Shown here piece by piece: positions 22,436 to 32,710 of a stretch of DNA of 64,000 bases; positions within the stretch are counted from its first letter, which is position 1; every line of letters starts with the position of its first letter. A program made the translations under genes and the position numbers. Source of the DNA: Adiantum capillus-veneris (Eukaryota; Streptophyta; Polypodiopsida; Polypodiales; Pteridaceae); the NCBI GenBank assembly GCA_014529385.2, contig CM043966.1, positions 100,731,587 through 100,795,586 of the forward strand, given 5' to 3'. The notes beneath the pieces were generated by a model. The model saw only the letters and a list, made by a program, of their open reading frames with translations, did not search any database and was not told the DNA's origin.

Positions 22436-22789
22436 TATGGTCCCTTTCAGATTCTTAGGCCAATCAATGAGATGGCCTATCAACTCAAGTTGCCCAATCA
22501 TTGGCTCATACACAATGCTTTCCATGTGAGCCTATTAAAGCCTTACAAAGGAGAGCCACCTCAAGAACCAACTATTGAAGACCCACCGGAGATCGAGGAC
22601 CAAGAGGAGGTGCTGCAGCCCGAGTCCATTCTCTGACATGAAGACAAGGTACTAAGAGGCGGTAAGACTATCCGATGATATCTTATTAAGTTTAAGAATT
22701 ATCCTTTTGAAGATGCTAGATGGATGCAAGTCATACAATTAAAGGATAACCTAAACCTTGTCAATGCTTACAATGCTTCCCAAGAGTAA
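22436..22789 (+). pseudogene. Integrase C-terminus and chromodomain
   Basis: After the TAG the frame continues [20 protein letters not shown] and [15 protein letters not shown], then an acidic linker and a chromodomain (PESIL, KTIR, YLIKFKNYPFEDARWM) near 22614-22740. Two TGA stops (22634-22636 and 22676-22678) fall where Arg codons (CGA) are expected. The chromodomain places the element among chromoviruses, which use it to target heterochromatin. Confidence 0.75.
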
Positions 22790-23155
22790 GCAAATGTACA
22801 AAATGTTAAAAATGAAAAAAGTTTTTGTCTTATAAGACTCTCTTTTTTTCTTTATTGTGCACAAAAATAAAGTAGTATGCATGCTTAGATCAAGTTTGCG
22901 GAGACGACGTCTCCCAAACACCAAGTAGAGCTTGTCACTCTACTATGGAAGACTGATAGGACTAATGTGCAGACATGCTTACGGCAGCCTCAGGCTCTCA
23001 AGCGCCAAATGGACTAGTCATCCATTGTGGAATGATGTCGTAGGGTAACATAGGGATCCTCTACCCGCTAAGAAAAGGACTCATGAATATGCTTTATCTT
23101 CTCTACACCATAGTCGAGGACGACTATGATTTCAAGAGAGAGGTAATGTCATAAT
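22790..23155 (+). other. 3' untranslated region, purine tract and first bases of the 3' LTR
   Basis: Non-coding sequence leads to AAGAGAGAGG (23134-23143), the polypurine tract, then TAA and the first nine bases of the 3' LTR (TGTCATAAT, 23147-23155). The copia element begins at 23156. Its target duplicate, ATAAT (23151-23155), is repeated at 26889-26893. Confidence 0.75.
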
Positions 23156-23343
23156 TGTTGGGGTATAGGCGCATGTGCCTTGCCCGGCCGCCCAGAGTCT
23201 GGGCGTCCACTGACTTGTATACCTTATGCATAGCATAAGTGTATAGGGGGCTGCTCACTCTTTGAGTCTCCCCACCCACATCGTGTGTGTGTCTCCTTCT
23301 CTCTCTCTCACTCTCCGTCTGTGGTGCTCCCCGATCCCCTTCA
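23156..23343 (+). repeat. 5' LTR of the copia element (188 bp)
   Basis: Starts TGTTGGGGTATAGG and ends CCCCTTCA. A GT/CT-rich stretch lies near its end. It differs from the 3' LTR at five sites, three of them C/T or G/A. Confidence 0.9.
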
Positions 23344-23345
23344 AT

Positions 23346-23357
23346 TGGTATCAGAGC
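23346..23357 (+). promoter_or_regulatory. Primer binding site (initiator Met tRNA)
   Basis: TGGTATCAGAGC, two bases after the LTR end, complementary to initiator methionine tRNA. Confidence 0.85.
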
Positions 23358-24771
23358 TATGGTGATCGCGGAGAGCACGACGGCTTTGACAGCTTCGAGA
23401 CGATAGCTCGCTCACTCTCGACGGTGAAGTTCGATCATGGAGTTTCACGGAGAGAGATTTTAGCTTGAGGAGCATTGTCTTTGGAGCAATAGGAGCTTGG
23501 TGTGGTCAAGCTTGGTCGAGGAGGCGGTTGCGGCTTCCTTGGTGAGAGGAGCTCGTTAGAGAAGTGCTCGGCGGAGGAGAGCTTGACATTCAAGTGCTTG
23601 GATGTTGTTGTGGCAGAGCTCTTGCGTTGGATCTTGAATTGAGAGGACATTGCATCATGCAGAGTGGAGCAGGAGCAGGTTCAAGACTGTGTGCAACTCG
23701 TTTTTGCCATTTTCGGGCTCTAAAACGCAGTTTTTTGCGTAGCTCCGTCATACAGAGTCAGATCTACATGATAGGAGTCTAGGTCAGCGTTTTGGCACAC
23801 TCCAGACGCGATGGTGATGTCTATTTGCTGAAATTCTACTTTGAATTACAGCAGGTACAACAGCAGGTTTATTTGTGCACTTTCGGGTCCCAAAAACACT
23901 GTTTTTGGTATATCTCACACACACGGAGTATTTTCTGCAGCAACCAGCAAATTCATAGGTGTACACAAGTTTTTGGATATGAATTTTTCCAGAGAGCCAG
24001 TCATGCGAGAGTGAGCTATGTTGCCATGGTCTTGGCGGTTTATGTATGCCATATATGGATTTGTGTATTTGTTTGTGGCTGAGATTATTTGAGATTTGGC
24101 TCAATTTATAGAAGAAACTCTTTTGGATTTTATCCAGGTTCTCGCCATAGCTTCTACGTATCCGTAGGTTGCTCTTTGACAGTTTAGTGGTTGAGTTTAC
24201 TCCCACTTTGACAGGTGATTTTCAGTCATCATTTGGTTGGAGTTTGGAGTCACTTGTGTATGCCCTTGTGTGCCGTATTTCGCATTGCGCATAGCAACAG
24301 ATCTTGCAAGGTTTTGCGAAATGTTGCTATAGTTATCTGGCAGACATTTGGTCATCAATTGAAAGGTATTTTGGCAGCAATCATCACTCACATGCATGTC
24401 ATTTGAGGTGCCGTTGAGTGGTACTCCGGCAAGAGCGGGTATGCTCATATGTATGACTTTGTGAGGTGATTCCAGTCGAGTTTATTCCCGGATTGGCTAT
24501 CGTGGCATATATTATTGTGTCTTTGAGGTTTACTGTTGAGATTTTGCTCCAGTTAAAAAGGAGACTCTGCCAAAATTTTGTCAGATATTTATGCGGATTC
24601 GAGTCATATTGGCTTGTGATTTTGTGCAAGGTTTTGCACGGTTATTGGTGCAACTTTGCATCAGATTTTATAGCCATATTTTGCAGAATTTTGTTGATGT
24701 GATTCGAGCCAGTTTAGGGTTGATTTGGTTGACATTTGCTACTCATTGTTGGTTGCTCTTTTGCGAGCATT
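23358..24771 (+). other. Long leader of the copia element
   Basis: No convincing gene in 1.4 kb; several overlapping short frames are chance. It has internal degenerate repetition: a phrase beginning CGGGCTCTAAAACGCAG near 23714 recurs as CGGGTCCCAAAAACACTG near 23883. A stretch at about 23797-23830 (AGACGCGATGG core) resembles part of the gypsy LTR at about 55498-55532. Confidence 0.5.
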
Positions 24772-25149
24772 ATGGCTGATTTTTCATTTGACTTCCAACG
24801 TTATGGTCTGACACAGTTTGATGGTGCAGATTTTGTTGCTTGGAAGGAGCATATGCTTGTTGCATTGGCGGATTTGGGGCAGGATAAACCCTTGTGTGGT
24901 TTATCGGCGAAGCCCAAGTCTATGCGTGATGATGATTGGCAGGATCTTGATGAGTTAGCAATGTCTACGATTCGTTTGCATCTGGTTGAGTCTGTTGACT
25001 GCAGGTCTCGAGGGAGACTACAACTCATGCTTTATGGCAGATACATGCTATGTACGCGACATCCATGTCTACAAGGGAGTCTAGTCCCACTTCTATCTCC
25101 ATGGGAGAGATTGGCCCCACACGCAAGTCTCGACGACATAGAGACTTGA
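24772..25149 (+). pseudogene. copia gag, N-terminal part
   Basis: ATG at 24772. The frame has the copia Gag signature FDGADFVAWKEHMLVALADL and WQDLDELAMSTIRLHL. From about 25000 it drifts into another frame, in which the zinc knuckle continues. About 100 residues of the usual gag (the UBN2-like second half) are missing. Confidence 0.7.
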
Positions 25150-25988
25150 CATGTTGGCATTGTGGACATAGAGGGCACATTAGGCATCGATGTTTTAGGC
25201 ATTTGAGACAACGGAGGCGACAGATGCGTGATGCAAATTTGGGCATGACAGATGCTAGTGAGATCAATACAGTGGTTACTGAGTATGCTTGTGACGGCGA
25301 TGTCACATTTACATCTAGCTTGTCTTCAGACAATCTTATGTCTACGGATTGCATATCGGATTGCACATTGTCTTCACATTGGTTAGTAGATTCAGATGCT
25401 ACTTTCCATGTCACGTCGCATCCTGAGTGGTTTAGCACGTTTTCTAGTGGGAGACTTGGTTGTGTGCACATGGCTGATGGTTTTTTGTATGACATTGAGG
25501 GTGCAGGAGACGTATGTTTGTCCTTGCCCAGTGGTATGAGATTTACCCTACGTCATGTGCATTATGTGCCAGATCTGAGATGGGATTTGATCTCAGTGAG
25601 ACAGTTACGGGATAGTGGATGTCAGATTTCGCTACAAGAGCGAGATTTTGTGATGCATTTGGGTTCGCTAGTGATTGCAAGAGGTGCCAGGAGTGGTACA
25701 GGTTACCCATTGCATGTGGATCACGCGAGAGACGGTGTTGTCTCTGTGATCATGCAGCCAGGTAGACAGCGAGAGAGCAGGCGAGTCTCTTTCTCTTGTG
25801 GGTTGCAGGATGCTTTGCATGGAGTGCAGAGTAGTGAGCTCGTTGTGTACACAGTTGGGGCACGACTTGAGCAGTCACACAGAGAGGTGACAGAGTCAGA
25901 CATGCATGCTTTCCTAGTGACTGAGCAAAGCAGAGAGTCAGTTGGGCGAGATACTTCTATGCAGGATAGACAGGTAGAGCGGTCTTGA
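25050..25988 (+). pseudogene. copia nucleocapsid and protease
   Basis: This frame holds a CCHC knuckle (CWHCGHRGHIRHRC, near 25152-25193) and then an Asp protease with HWLVDSDATFHVT, FLYDIEGAGDV and HYVPDLRWDLISVRQL. In active copia proteases the motif is D-S-G-A; here the Gly is Asp (GGT to GAT type change), so it is probably inactive. The remainder, to a TGA at 25986, is unassigned and rich in Arg, Ser and Gln. No integrase motifs follow. Confidence 0.7.
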
Positions 25989-26015
25989 TTTAGTGAGTCA
26001 CGACAGGAGGACGTT

Positions 26016-26621
26016 GTGCAAGAGTCTATGCATACGGAGTTAGAGCATGAGAGCTCTAGTGAGTCACAGCAGATTGAGTGGTCATGTTTGCAATGGATGA
26101 TTGCAGAGGAGGCTGAGATTTCAGCAATTATGCAGTCATTCCTTTCTATGCTCGACAATGAGCATGGGGATATAGTTGTGCAGGATATGTCTTCCAGCAG
26201 ACATCTAGAGGAGTTGGTTTGCTGTGCGGTTGCACGATAGGTTGATGCGTCTTTTGCGGACAGTCAGGAGATGCATGTGGCTGACACGCCTTGTCAGTCA
26301 GAGATGCCTATTGCCAGGGATATATATGTTGATGCATGCTCTGTAGAGCTAGCAGGGCCCGCTAGCATTGCATCGGCATTCGGTGGTCTCATGTATGAGA
26401 TGTTGATCTTGAGACCGGATATCGCAGTTGCAGTGGGAGCATTTGCAGTTGGGGTTGTCAGTCGTTTGTTGACTGATGATGGCATAGTGCACGAGGGAGA
26501 TATGCAGGTATTGCATACATACTTGCAGTACGTGTGCGGTACGTCTGGTGGTGTATGGACTTACACGGGAGCAGGACAGCCAGATGCACACGATCACAGC
26601 CAGCCAGTGGGCATCGGTTGA
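26016..26621 (+). pseudogene. Fragment of copia reverse transcriptase / RNase H
   Basis: The second frame (26271-26621) contains ASAFGGLMYEMLILRPDIAV, VGVVSRLL and YLQYVCGTSGG, matching the YASAVGSLMY...RPDIA..VG..SR region between copia RT and RNase H. The first frame (26016-26240) is unassigned and ends in a TAG. This is all that remains of the enzyme. Confidence 0.65.
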
Positions 26622-26667
26622 GAGCGGTTTTCTCTCGCCTTTTGTAGTCTTTAGACTAGGTTCTCTT

Positions 26668-26700
26668 GCTTAAAGGCACAGTCGCCTTTAAGTGGGAGGT
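26668..26700 (+). promoter_or_regulatory. Hairpin and polypurine tract
   Basis: CTTAAAGGC-ACAGTC-GCCTTTAAG can form a nine-pair stem, followed directly by the purine tract AAGTGGGAGG and the LTR. The copia remnant near 35815 keeps the same arrangement. Confidence 0.55.
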
Positions 26701-26888
26701 TGTTGGGGTATAGGCGCCTGTGCCTTGCCCGGCCGCCTAGAGTCTGGGCGTCCACTGACTTGTATACCTTATACATAGCATAAGTGTATAGGGGGCTGCT
26801 CACTCTTTGAGTCTCCCCACCCACATCGTGTGTGTGTATCCTTCTCTCTCTCTCACTCTCCGTCTATGGTGCTCCCCGATCCCCTTCA
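26701..26888 (+). repeat. 3' LTR of the copia element (188 bp)
   Basis: Same length and ends as the 5' LTR, followed by the ATAAT target duplication at 26889-26893. Confidence 0.9.
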
Positions 26889-28307
26889 ATAATAATCAAT
26901 ATCTAATTCTCCTAAACAATTTTCTCATATTAAACTGATCATTTAATGTGGGAAAGTGCCAGGGGAGAAAAGGCTAGAATATTGGTTAAGCTAGTAGACT
27001 GACCACAATAGGGATCCAAAGGAGGGAAAATAGGGATCCAAAGGGGGGGCCATCTGCAAAAGATCCATGTGCAACAATGGGCTAAAAAGACCCTAAGGTT
27101 TAGCCCATTAAGACTTCCAAAATGCTAAGGTTCCAAAATTCAAAGGTTGTGTCCAAAGGGTTAAAGCTTAGGGGGAATTGGATGCTTTGTGTGCTCTCCA
27201 AAGTCAATGCATATCCCTACATGGGAGGGGGCGAGCCCTTCTTCTAGGGGATGAGAGAGAAAGTCACACACACACACACACACACAGGCTCCCTTTACAC
27301 AAAGACTATTGGGCAGTATCCCAAGGGGTCCAATGAGCATTCAGGAGCCCAATGGCTTGCCTGATTCCTATTGGCCAGGAGGCAAAGGGGTCCAATGAGA
27401 GTTTAGTTTAATTATTTAATTACCTAAAGCTCTCACAAAAGGGGAAAGGGGGACACATGTCAGAAGGCTATCACTTATGCTGCTTAATAGTCATTGGCTT
27501 GACTTGGGGAGAGCCAATGAGGGCTCAGCAAGAGCAAATTGCAAGAGGGATCGCCCAAGAGAGAGAGGGGGCTGATTTTTGCAAGGCATTGTCACACACA
27601 CACTCACACAAGCTCATGTGTGAAGAAAGAGAAGAATATCTCTTCCCAAGCTTTAATGGAGAACTCATCAGCTACTCCAAGCTTGTGAGATAGAAGCCTA
27701 CATCAACACTCTCTTGGCATGTGGATGAAAATCCAACCAAGAGCCAAGCTTCAATGCATGCTCATCTCCTATACCAAGCTAATTACTAAGGTAAGCTATG
27801 CTAATATGAGTGATTATGTGAGGAGATGTACATCTTTCTTGTAAGATACTCCTTATTCCTCTCAATCTACTCTCATACCCTGCTAGCTCTCACCATCTTC
27901 GAAGGTGTGTGAGGTCTTGGGTCTGAGAACAGGGATAATTCAAGTTGTGTTTGCTAAGTGTTTTGCTTGGTGCATGAAGCTTTCATCTTCATTGCACTAG
28001 CTAGTCTTGAAGGAACACAAAGAATTGTATTGTACAATGTCTCTCTTGATGGGAGAAACCATAATACAAAGCCTTTTGGAGGGGGGACCGGCCCCATGCA
28101 AATCGGGTCCTCAACTGTTGTCAATAGCTTAATTTCTCTCTCTTTTGAAAGTATTGTTGATGCTATCTAACTAGGTGTTATGCTTTTTGTTGCTCTCTCC
28201 ACCCAAGCACTCTTGTAATTCTCATTAGGAATCTATTCTAATGAAATGCCCACTATGTTCATGCTAATTTCCGCTACACATAAGTTATTAGGCCATTAAA
28301 TGTTACA
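26889..28307 (+). repeat. 3' LTR of the chromovirus element (rest)
   Basis: Continues the LTR after the copia insertion and ends AAATGTTACA. Relative to the 5' LTR it has a shorter (CA) tract (27263-27286) and lacks 171 bp at the AAAG-ACTATTGG junction near 27303. The small ORFs at 27457-27693 and 27958-28170 are copies of those in the other LTR. Confidence 0.85.
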
Positions 28308-29360
28308 CTATGACTAAGAGCCTTGCGGAGTGGACTTTCAGAAAGCTTACGAGCTTCTGTCACCATCAAAGAAGACGGAACCACCCAGATATCAAACACC
28401 CAAGGGAACAAGGTCGAGGTTGTAATTACAAAATAAATAGTGGCAAAGGCACTGAGATTTCCCACTGAAGGAATGACCATGCAAGCAAGAGACAGGAAAA
28501 CCACGGGCACATTTACCAAGGAGACAACCGTGGCTACATTCGCCGATATCATCCACAAACAGGTGGAAGATCCAGCCCGTCTGTACTATCAACACTTCCA
28601 TAGCAAAAAGGCCACCAAGGTACACGACACCAAATCATACCGTGGCCACCACCCTTACTCAAGTTCTGAAGTCAACAACAAGGCAGCCTGTGGACCACGC
28701 GTAGTATGTCTTGACAACATTGAAGGCCACCAAGAAGGAGGGTAAAATCACATACTTGGGTGCACCAGAAGTGTTGACAAGAATAGTCTATCATGCCATT
28801 GGCATGGCTGATAACCTAACGCGTGCCCCTGATCAGAATACATGGATCTTGGCTGCACAACCCTCTCCAAGAGCTACAAGATCAGGTAAAAGATCTTTTA
28901 AATCAGGTGATGAATCAGATGACAACACATCAGAGCAACACATCAGCGAAAGCTCTGACAACAAAGAAAAGAGAGCTAGAAGGAAAGAGATGAAGAGGAA
29001 AGCTGTGGCTGCCCACCAAGAGGAGCCAGCTCAGAAACAAGCACGATTCAAAAGAGAAAAACAGGCTTACCAGCGCAGTCACCAAGCACAAGGAACGGAC
29101 CTAGAAAAGTGGGTACCCACAGGCTTGAAAGGACCTCGAACAAAGCATCATACAAGAAAAGAGGTTGAGGATCCAAAAGATTATTTAGAAAGAATGTACC
29201 AAGAGTCCAAAGCCTTAAAGCTGAAAGAGGCCAAAGAAGCGGCAAAGAAAGCTGAGGAAGCGGGTACCCAAGAGCAAAGCCAGGCATCTCCCCGACCCAC
29301 CTCACCGCCGTCGGAACAACAGGACCATCCCATGCCTAGTCCACCACCATCACCGCCAGG
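28308..29360 (+). pseudogene. ORF X, copy 2, 3' part
   Basis: The coding sequence cut at 15799 resumes after the LTR element with an EPCGVDFQKAYELL-like stretch, then passes through two frames. 28440-28745 includes FTKETTVATFADIIHKQVED and ARLYYQHFHSKKATK. 28711-29360 includes LGAPEVLTRIVYHAIGMADN, a highly charged, probably helical region (residues 60-180 of that frame), KDYLERMYQESKAL, and a Pro/Ser-rich end (MPSPPPSPPG). Several stops and a frameshift are present. No family is recognised. At about 29361 it joins directly to the middle of a chromovirus pol. Confidence 0.4.
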
Positions 29361-31348
29361 CCAAGATTGCGGCCCCACTTACAGAAATCACAAAAGGCCA
29401 CAAACCTTTCCAATGGAAAACCAGAGAAGAAGAAGCTTTTGAGAACCTGAAGATTGCCATGTGCAGTACACCTGTCCTCCGACTGCCCGACTTCACAAAA
29501 TCCTTTGAAGTCCACACAGATGCATCAGATGGTGCCATTGGCGGCGTCCTCATGCAGGAACAGCAACCCATCGCCTATGAATCTCACAAGTTCACCGATG
29601 TAGAGACAAGATGGACTACACATGAGAAGGAAATGCTCGCTGTCGTCCACTGCCTCCGAAAGTGGCGACACTATGTCCAAGACAAGCACACAAAGGTCTA
29701 CACAGACAACATCTCACTCAAGTACTTCCAGACCCAACCGAAACTCACCCCCAAGCAAGCCAGGTGGCAAGATACACTGGCCGAATATGACATCGAGATC
29801 ATCCATAAACCGGGCCCCACAAATGTCATGCCCGATGCACTCAGCAGAATGCCTACTCTCAATGCTATCTCATCAGCAACCAGCACGCTACGCCAGCACA
29901 TCCTCGACGCTCAGAAAGCTGATCCGGCTGTTCTCCGCATGCTCCACGACCACGTTTCTGGTAAAGCAGCAGTGGGTCTCTTTGAAGTCAGAGACAACCT
30001 ATTCTATGCGCATGGAAAAATCTACATTCCCAATGACCCAGAGCTCAAGAAAGATCTCATGTGGGAGGCTCATGACTGCAAAGTAGCTGGACATGGGGGC
30101 CAGAAAAGATCTTATGACAAACTCCACCAACATTACATGTGGCCCAAAATGAAGGACGACGTAATCGACTACGTGCGTACCTGCCCAACCTGTCAACTGG
30201 TCAAAGCTCAACGAGTAAAGCCTGCTGGCCTCCTCCATCCCATGCCAACACCCTCCCGGCCTTGGGACATGGTAAGTATGGACTTCATCGTCGACCTCCC
30301 ACCCTCCCACGGCCACACTACCATCATGGTGGTCGTCGACTACTTCACCAAGCAGGCTCACTTCATCCCGGCAAAGCCTCCTGTCACAGCATACCAAGTA
30401 GCCAAACACTTCTTCGCCAAAGTCTTCAAATACCACGGCCTCCCCTTAGCCATAGTTTCTGATCGCGACACCCGCTTCCTCAGCGACCTCTGGCGCGAGC
30501 TGTTCAAGCTGCTAGGAACCCAGCTCCGCTTCTCCTCCGCCTACCACCCAGAAACCGATGGCCAAACAGAACGAGTCAACCAAGGCATTGAAGACTACAT
30601 CCGCAGCTATGTCAAAGCAGATCAGAAAGACTGGTCCGAATACATGGATGTCCTGGAATTCCACTACAACAACTCCATCCACAGCAGCACGGGCTACACC
30701 CCCTTCGAGCTCTCCACAGGTAAAGAAGTAATCACACCCCTGGCACTGGCAACCGGCGACGTGCATGCCCAGGATCTGGAATGTGAAGAATTTCTGCAAC
30801 AATGGCACACCCGCATGCAAAAGGCCAAGCAAAGTCTCGAGCAAAGCAAGGTACGCATTGCCAAATACGCCAACCAAAAGCGCCGACCTGCCGAACTCCT
30901 CCAAGAAGGTGACTTAGTCCTCGTCAGCTCACAGAATATCACCCTCCCTCCAGGCCTCTCCCCCAAATTCAACCACCGCTACTATGGGCCATACAAAGTG
31001 CTGAAGTCATACAACGACATCACCTACAAGCTGGACCTCCCATCACACATCAACATCCACAACGCCTTCCATGTAAGTCTACTCAAAAGGTTCGTGCCGG
31101 ATCACACCTATGGAAGAAGCCTCCCCGAATATGTAAAGGATGGCCCGCCAAATGAGCCGGAGGCCATCCTAAAGTCGCGCTTCGGGCGCCGGGGACAACT
31201 GTTCTATGTCAAATGGCGAAATCGCCCGATGACGGAATGCACTTGGGTACCTGAAGAAATCATGCTCCGACTTGGGAGACCCCTTGTGCTGCGCTTCTAC
31301 AACATGCCAACTGAAGAGGAGGACAACCCACTAATGACAACCCACTAA
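29361..31348 (+). CDS. Truncated chromovirus pol: RNase H, integrase, chromodomain
   Basis: Starting inside the RT thumb (AKIAAPLTEITK near 29364), the frame runs open to 31348. RNase H: VHTDASDGAIGG, THEKEMLAVVHCL, YTDNISLKYF (His to Asn after the Asp) and PDALSR. Integrase: the HHCC module (CKVAGHGGQKR, VRTCPTCQ), then D, D and E in MVSMDFIVDLP, VSDRDTRFLS and ETDGQTERVNQ. The chromodomain is near the end (EAILKSRFGRRGQLFYVKWR). Higher GC and no stops set it apart from its neighbours. Gag, protease and RT are missing, with ORF X sequence fused in their place. Frame-intact from the Met at 29459. Confidence 0.8.
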
Positions 31349-31825
31349 TTTTGAATTCACCCACCAAACAGAAGCCACACAACAGGCTAATCACACCAAA
31401 GAACAGGAGGAAAAGGAAGTTGAGCCAGAACCGGAGTAGGTAGAAGCAGAAACTCAAAAAATGACACAAGAAACTGATAAGGAGGTAGATACAGAGAAAG
31501 AGCATACCACTACACATGAGAAGAGCCCGAGTCAGGGAAGGCAGACAGTTCAACACCTGAAGAGACAGTAAGGGTTGAGCCCACACCAATTTCCACTCAG
31601 CTTGAAACTGCCGAGGCATTAAAGCCTCAAGATGGCCAAAGAAAAGAACAATCATCTACCTCTACAGTGCCACCAGCACTTACAACACAGCAAGAAGCAA
31701 CATAGGAGGCTGCAGGCACATCCCAACTAGCAAGAAATGAGGAGTGGCAGTCCAATGACGAAGTAATTTTACAAGTAAACGAGTATGCAAGGCAGACTGC
31801 AATGTAGAACAACTAGTGAAGAGCT
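31349..31825 (+). other. Acidic tail region after the chromodomain
   Basis: Shifted frames encode a Glu/Thr/Gln-rich tail (for example EEKEVEPEPE, TDKEVDTEKE) with stops. ACAACCCACTA occurs twice within 20 bp at the preceding stop, suggesting that a small duplication ended the reading frame early. It ends where a LINE begins at about 31826. No LTR is seen. Confidence 0.4.
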
Positions 31826-32578
31826 CCCTCACTTTTTCAAGGAGTACCTGATGATTTGTGGCCTAGCAGGGAAGATTTGCAAATGGGTTCAAAAGACCTA
31901 GAAAATAGGATTCTTCAAGATTGATCTCTTCTTGTGAGGGAAGGTGTTCAATTGCCAAGTACTACTCATCACAACACAAATTGTGAGATTTTGTTACTTC
32001 AAACATGCTTAAAAGGCCAGATCTTCAAGAACACCTTGGAAACAACTAAAGTCATGGAGATAATCCAAGAAAGCAGAAGGCGTTCATTGCCATTGGGGAA
32101 AGAATGAACTCTACTGAGTGGAATAGAGGCATGGCTGTTGCAATGATTGATTTGCATGGGTAAAGGTATGGGATTATCCATTGTTGTGGGGTGGCTCCTC
32201 TATCAGCCAATGTATCTATGTTTCTTTGAAGATGTCATGGCTCCGGAAGCCTCGGGGGATTCACTATGTGTAAAACTACCATATCATGTGCATTCAAGGC
32301 ATGTTTGTAAAACCCCTTATCTGTGAATTTTTTTAAGAATATAATGTACCCTTTTCTTTCAAAATCTGCAAGTTTTTTTCAAATTTGAAAGAATAGTATC
32401 CTTCTGTATATATGGTTGTAAGTTTCAAGAATTTTAAATATCCTTCTGTTGAACTCACATGATAGGTTACATTTTTCTTAGGTGACCTCCCTGAGGCAGA
32501 AGTATGGCCGGAATTTGTAATTTTTTGGTTATGCTAATATAATCCACTCACCATTGTGAGTTTTAACAAAAAAAATTC
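31826..32578 (+). mobile_element. LINE (L1-type), 5'-truncated copy a
   Basis: Starts inside the zinc-binding C-terminus of ORF2 (LAGKICKWVQK, KIGFFKIDLF) with many stops, and ends CCACTCACCATTGTGAGTT followed by a short A run. It belongs to the same family as the copies at 32711, 36451, 50165 and 63461. Confidence 0.7.
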
Positions 32579-32710
32579 GATTAGATGAAGAACAAGTTTG
32601 AGAAGAAGAGCTCAGAAAGTTCGTTGATTTCTTGTTCCCATTCCCTTAGAGTTCTTTTTCCTTGTCTTTAGAGGAATCAAGAGAGAAAGAGTTACCATTA
32701 CTATTTACTA
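32579..32710. other. Short spacer between two LINEs
   Basis: About 130 bp, AT-rich, with no feature seen. Confidence 0.4.

Larger units (their letters stand above)
23156..26888 (+). mobile_element. Non-autonomous Ty1/copia element, nested in an LTR
   Basis: Two 188-bp LTRs (23156-23343 and 26701-26888) differ at five positions. They flank a primer site, a 1.4 kb leader, gag, a protease, and only a fragment of reverse transcriptase. Integrase and most of RT are absent, so it could only have moved with enzymes from another copia. The perfect ATAAT duplication and the restored TGTCATAATAATC of the host LTR give exact ends. Confidence 0.9.
15800..28307 (+). mobile_element. Chromovirus-type Ty3/gypsy element with a nested copia
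   Basis: This is a complete but decayed LTR retrotransposon: 5' LTR, tRNA-iMet primer site, gag, protease, RT, RNase H, integrase, chromodomain, purine tract and 3' LTR. Flanks are CTACG (15795-15799) and CTATG (28308-28312), a target duplication with one mismatch. The copia element at 23156-26888 sits inside the 3' LTR, nine bases from its start; without it the element would be about 8.8 kb. Six in-frame stops and one frameshift in gag-pol show it is dead. Confidence 0.85.
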
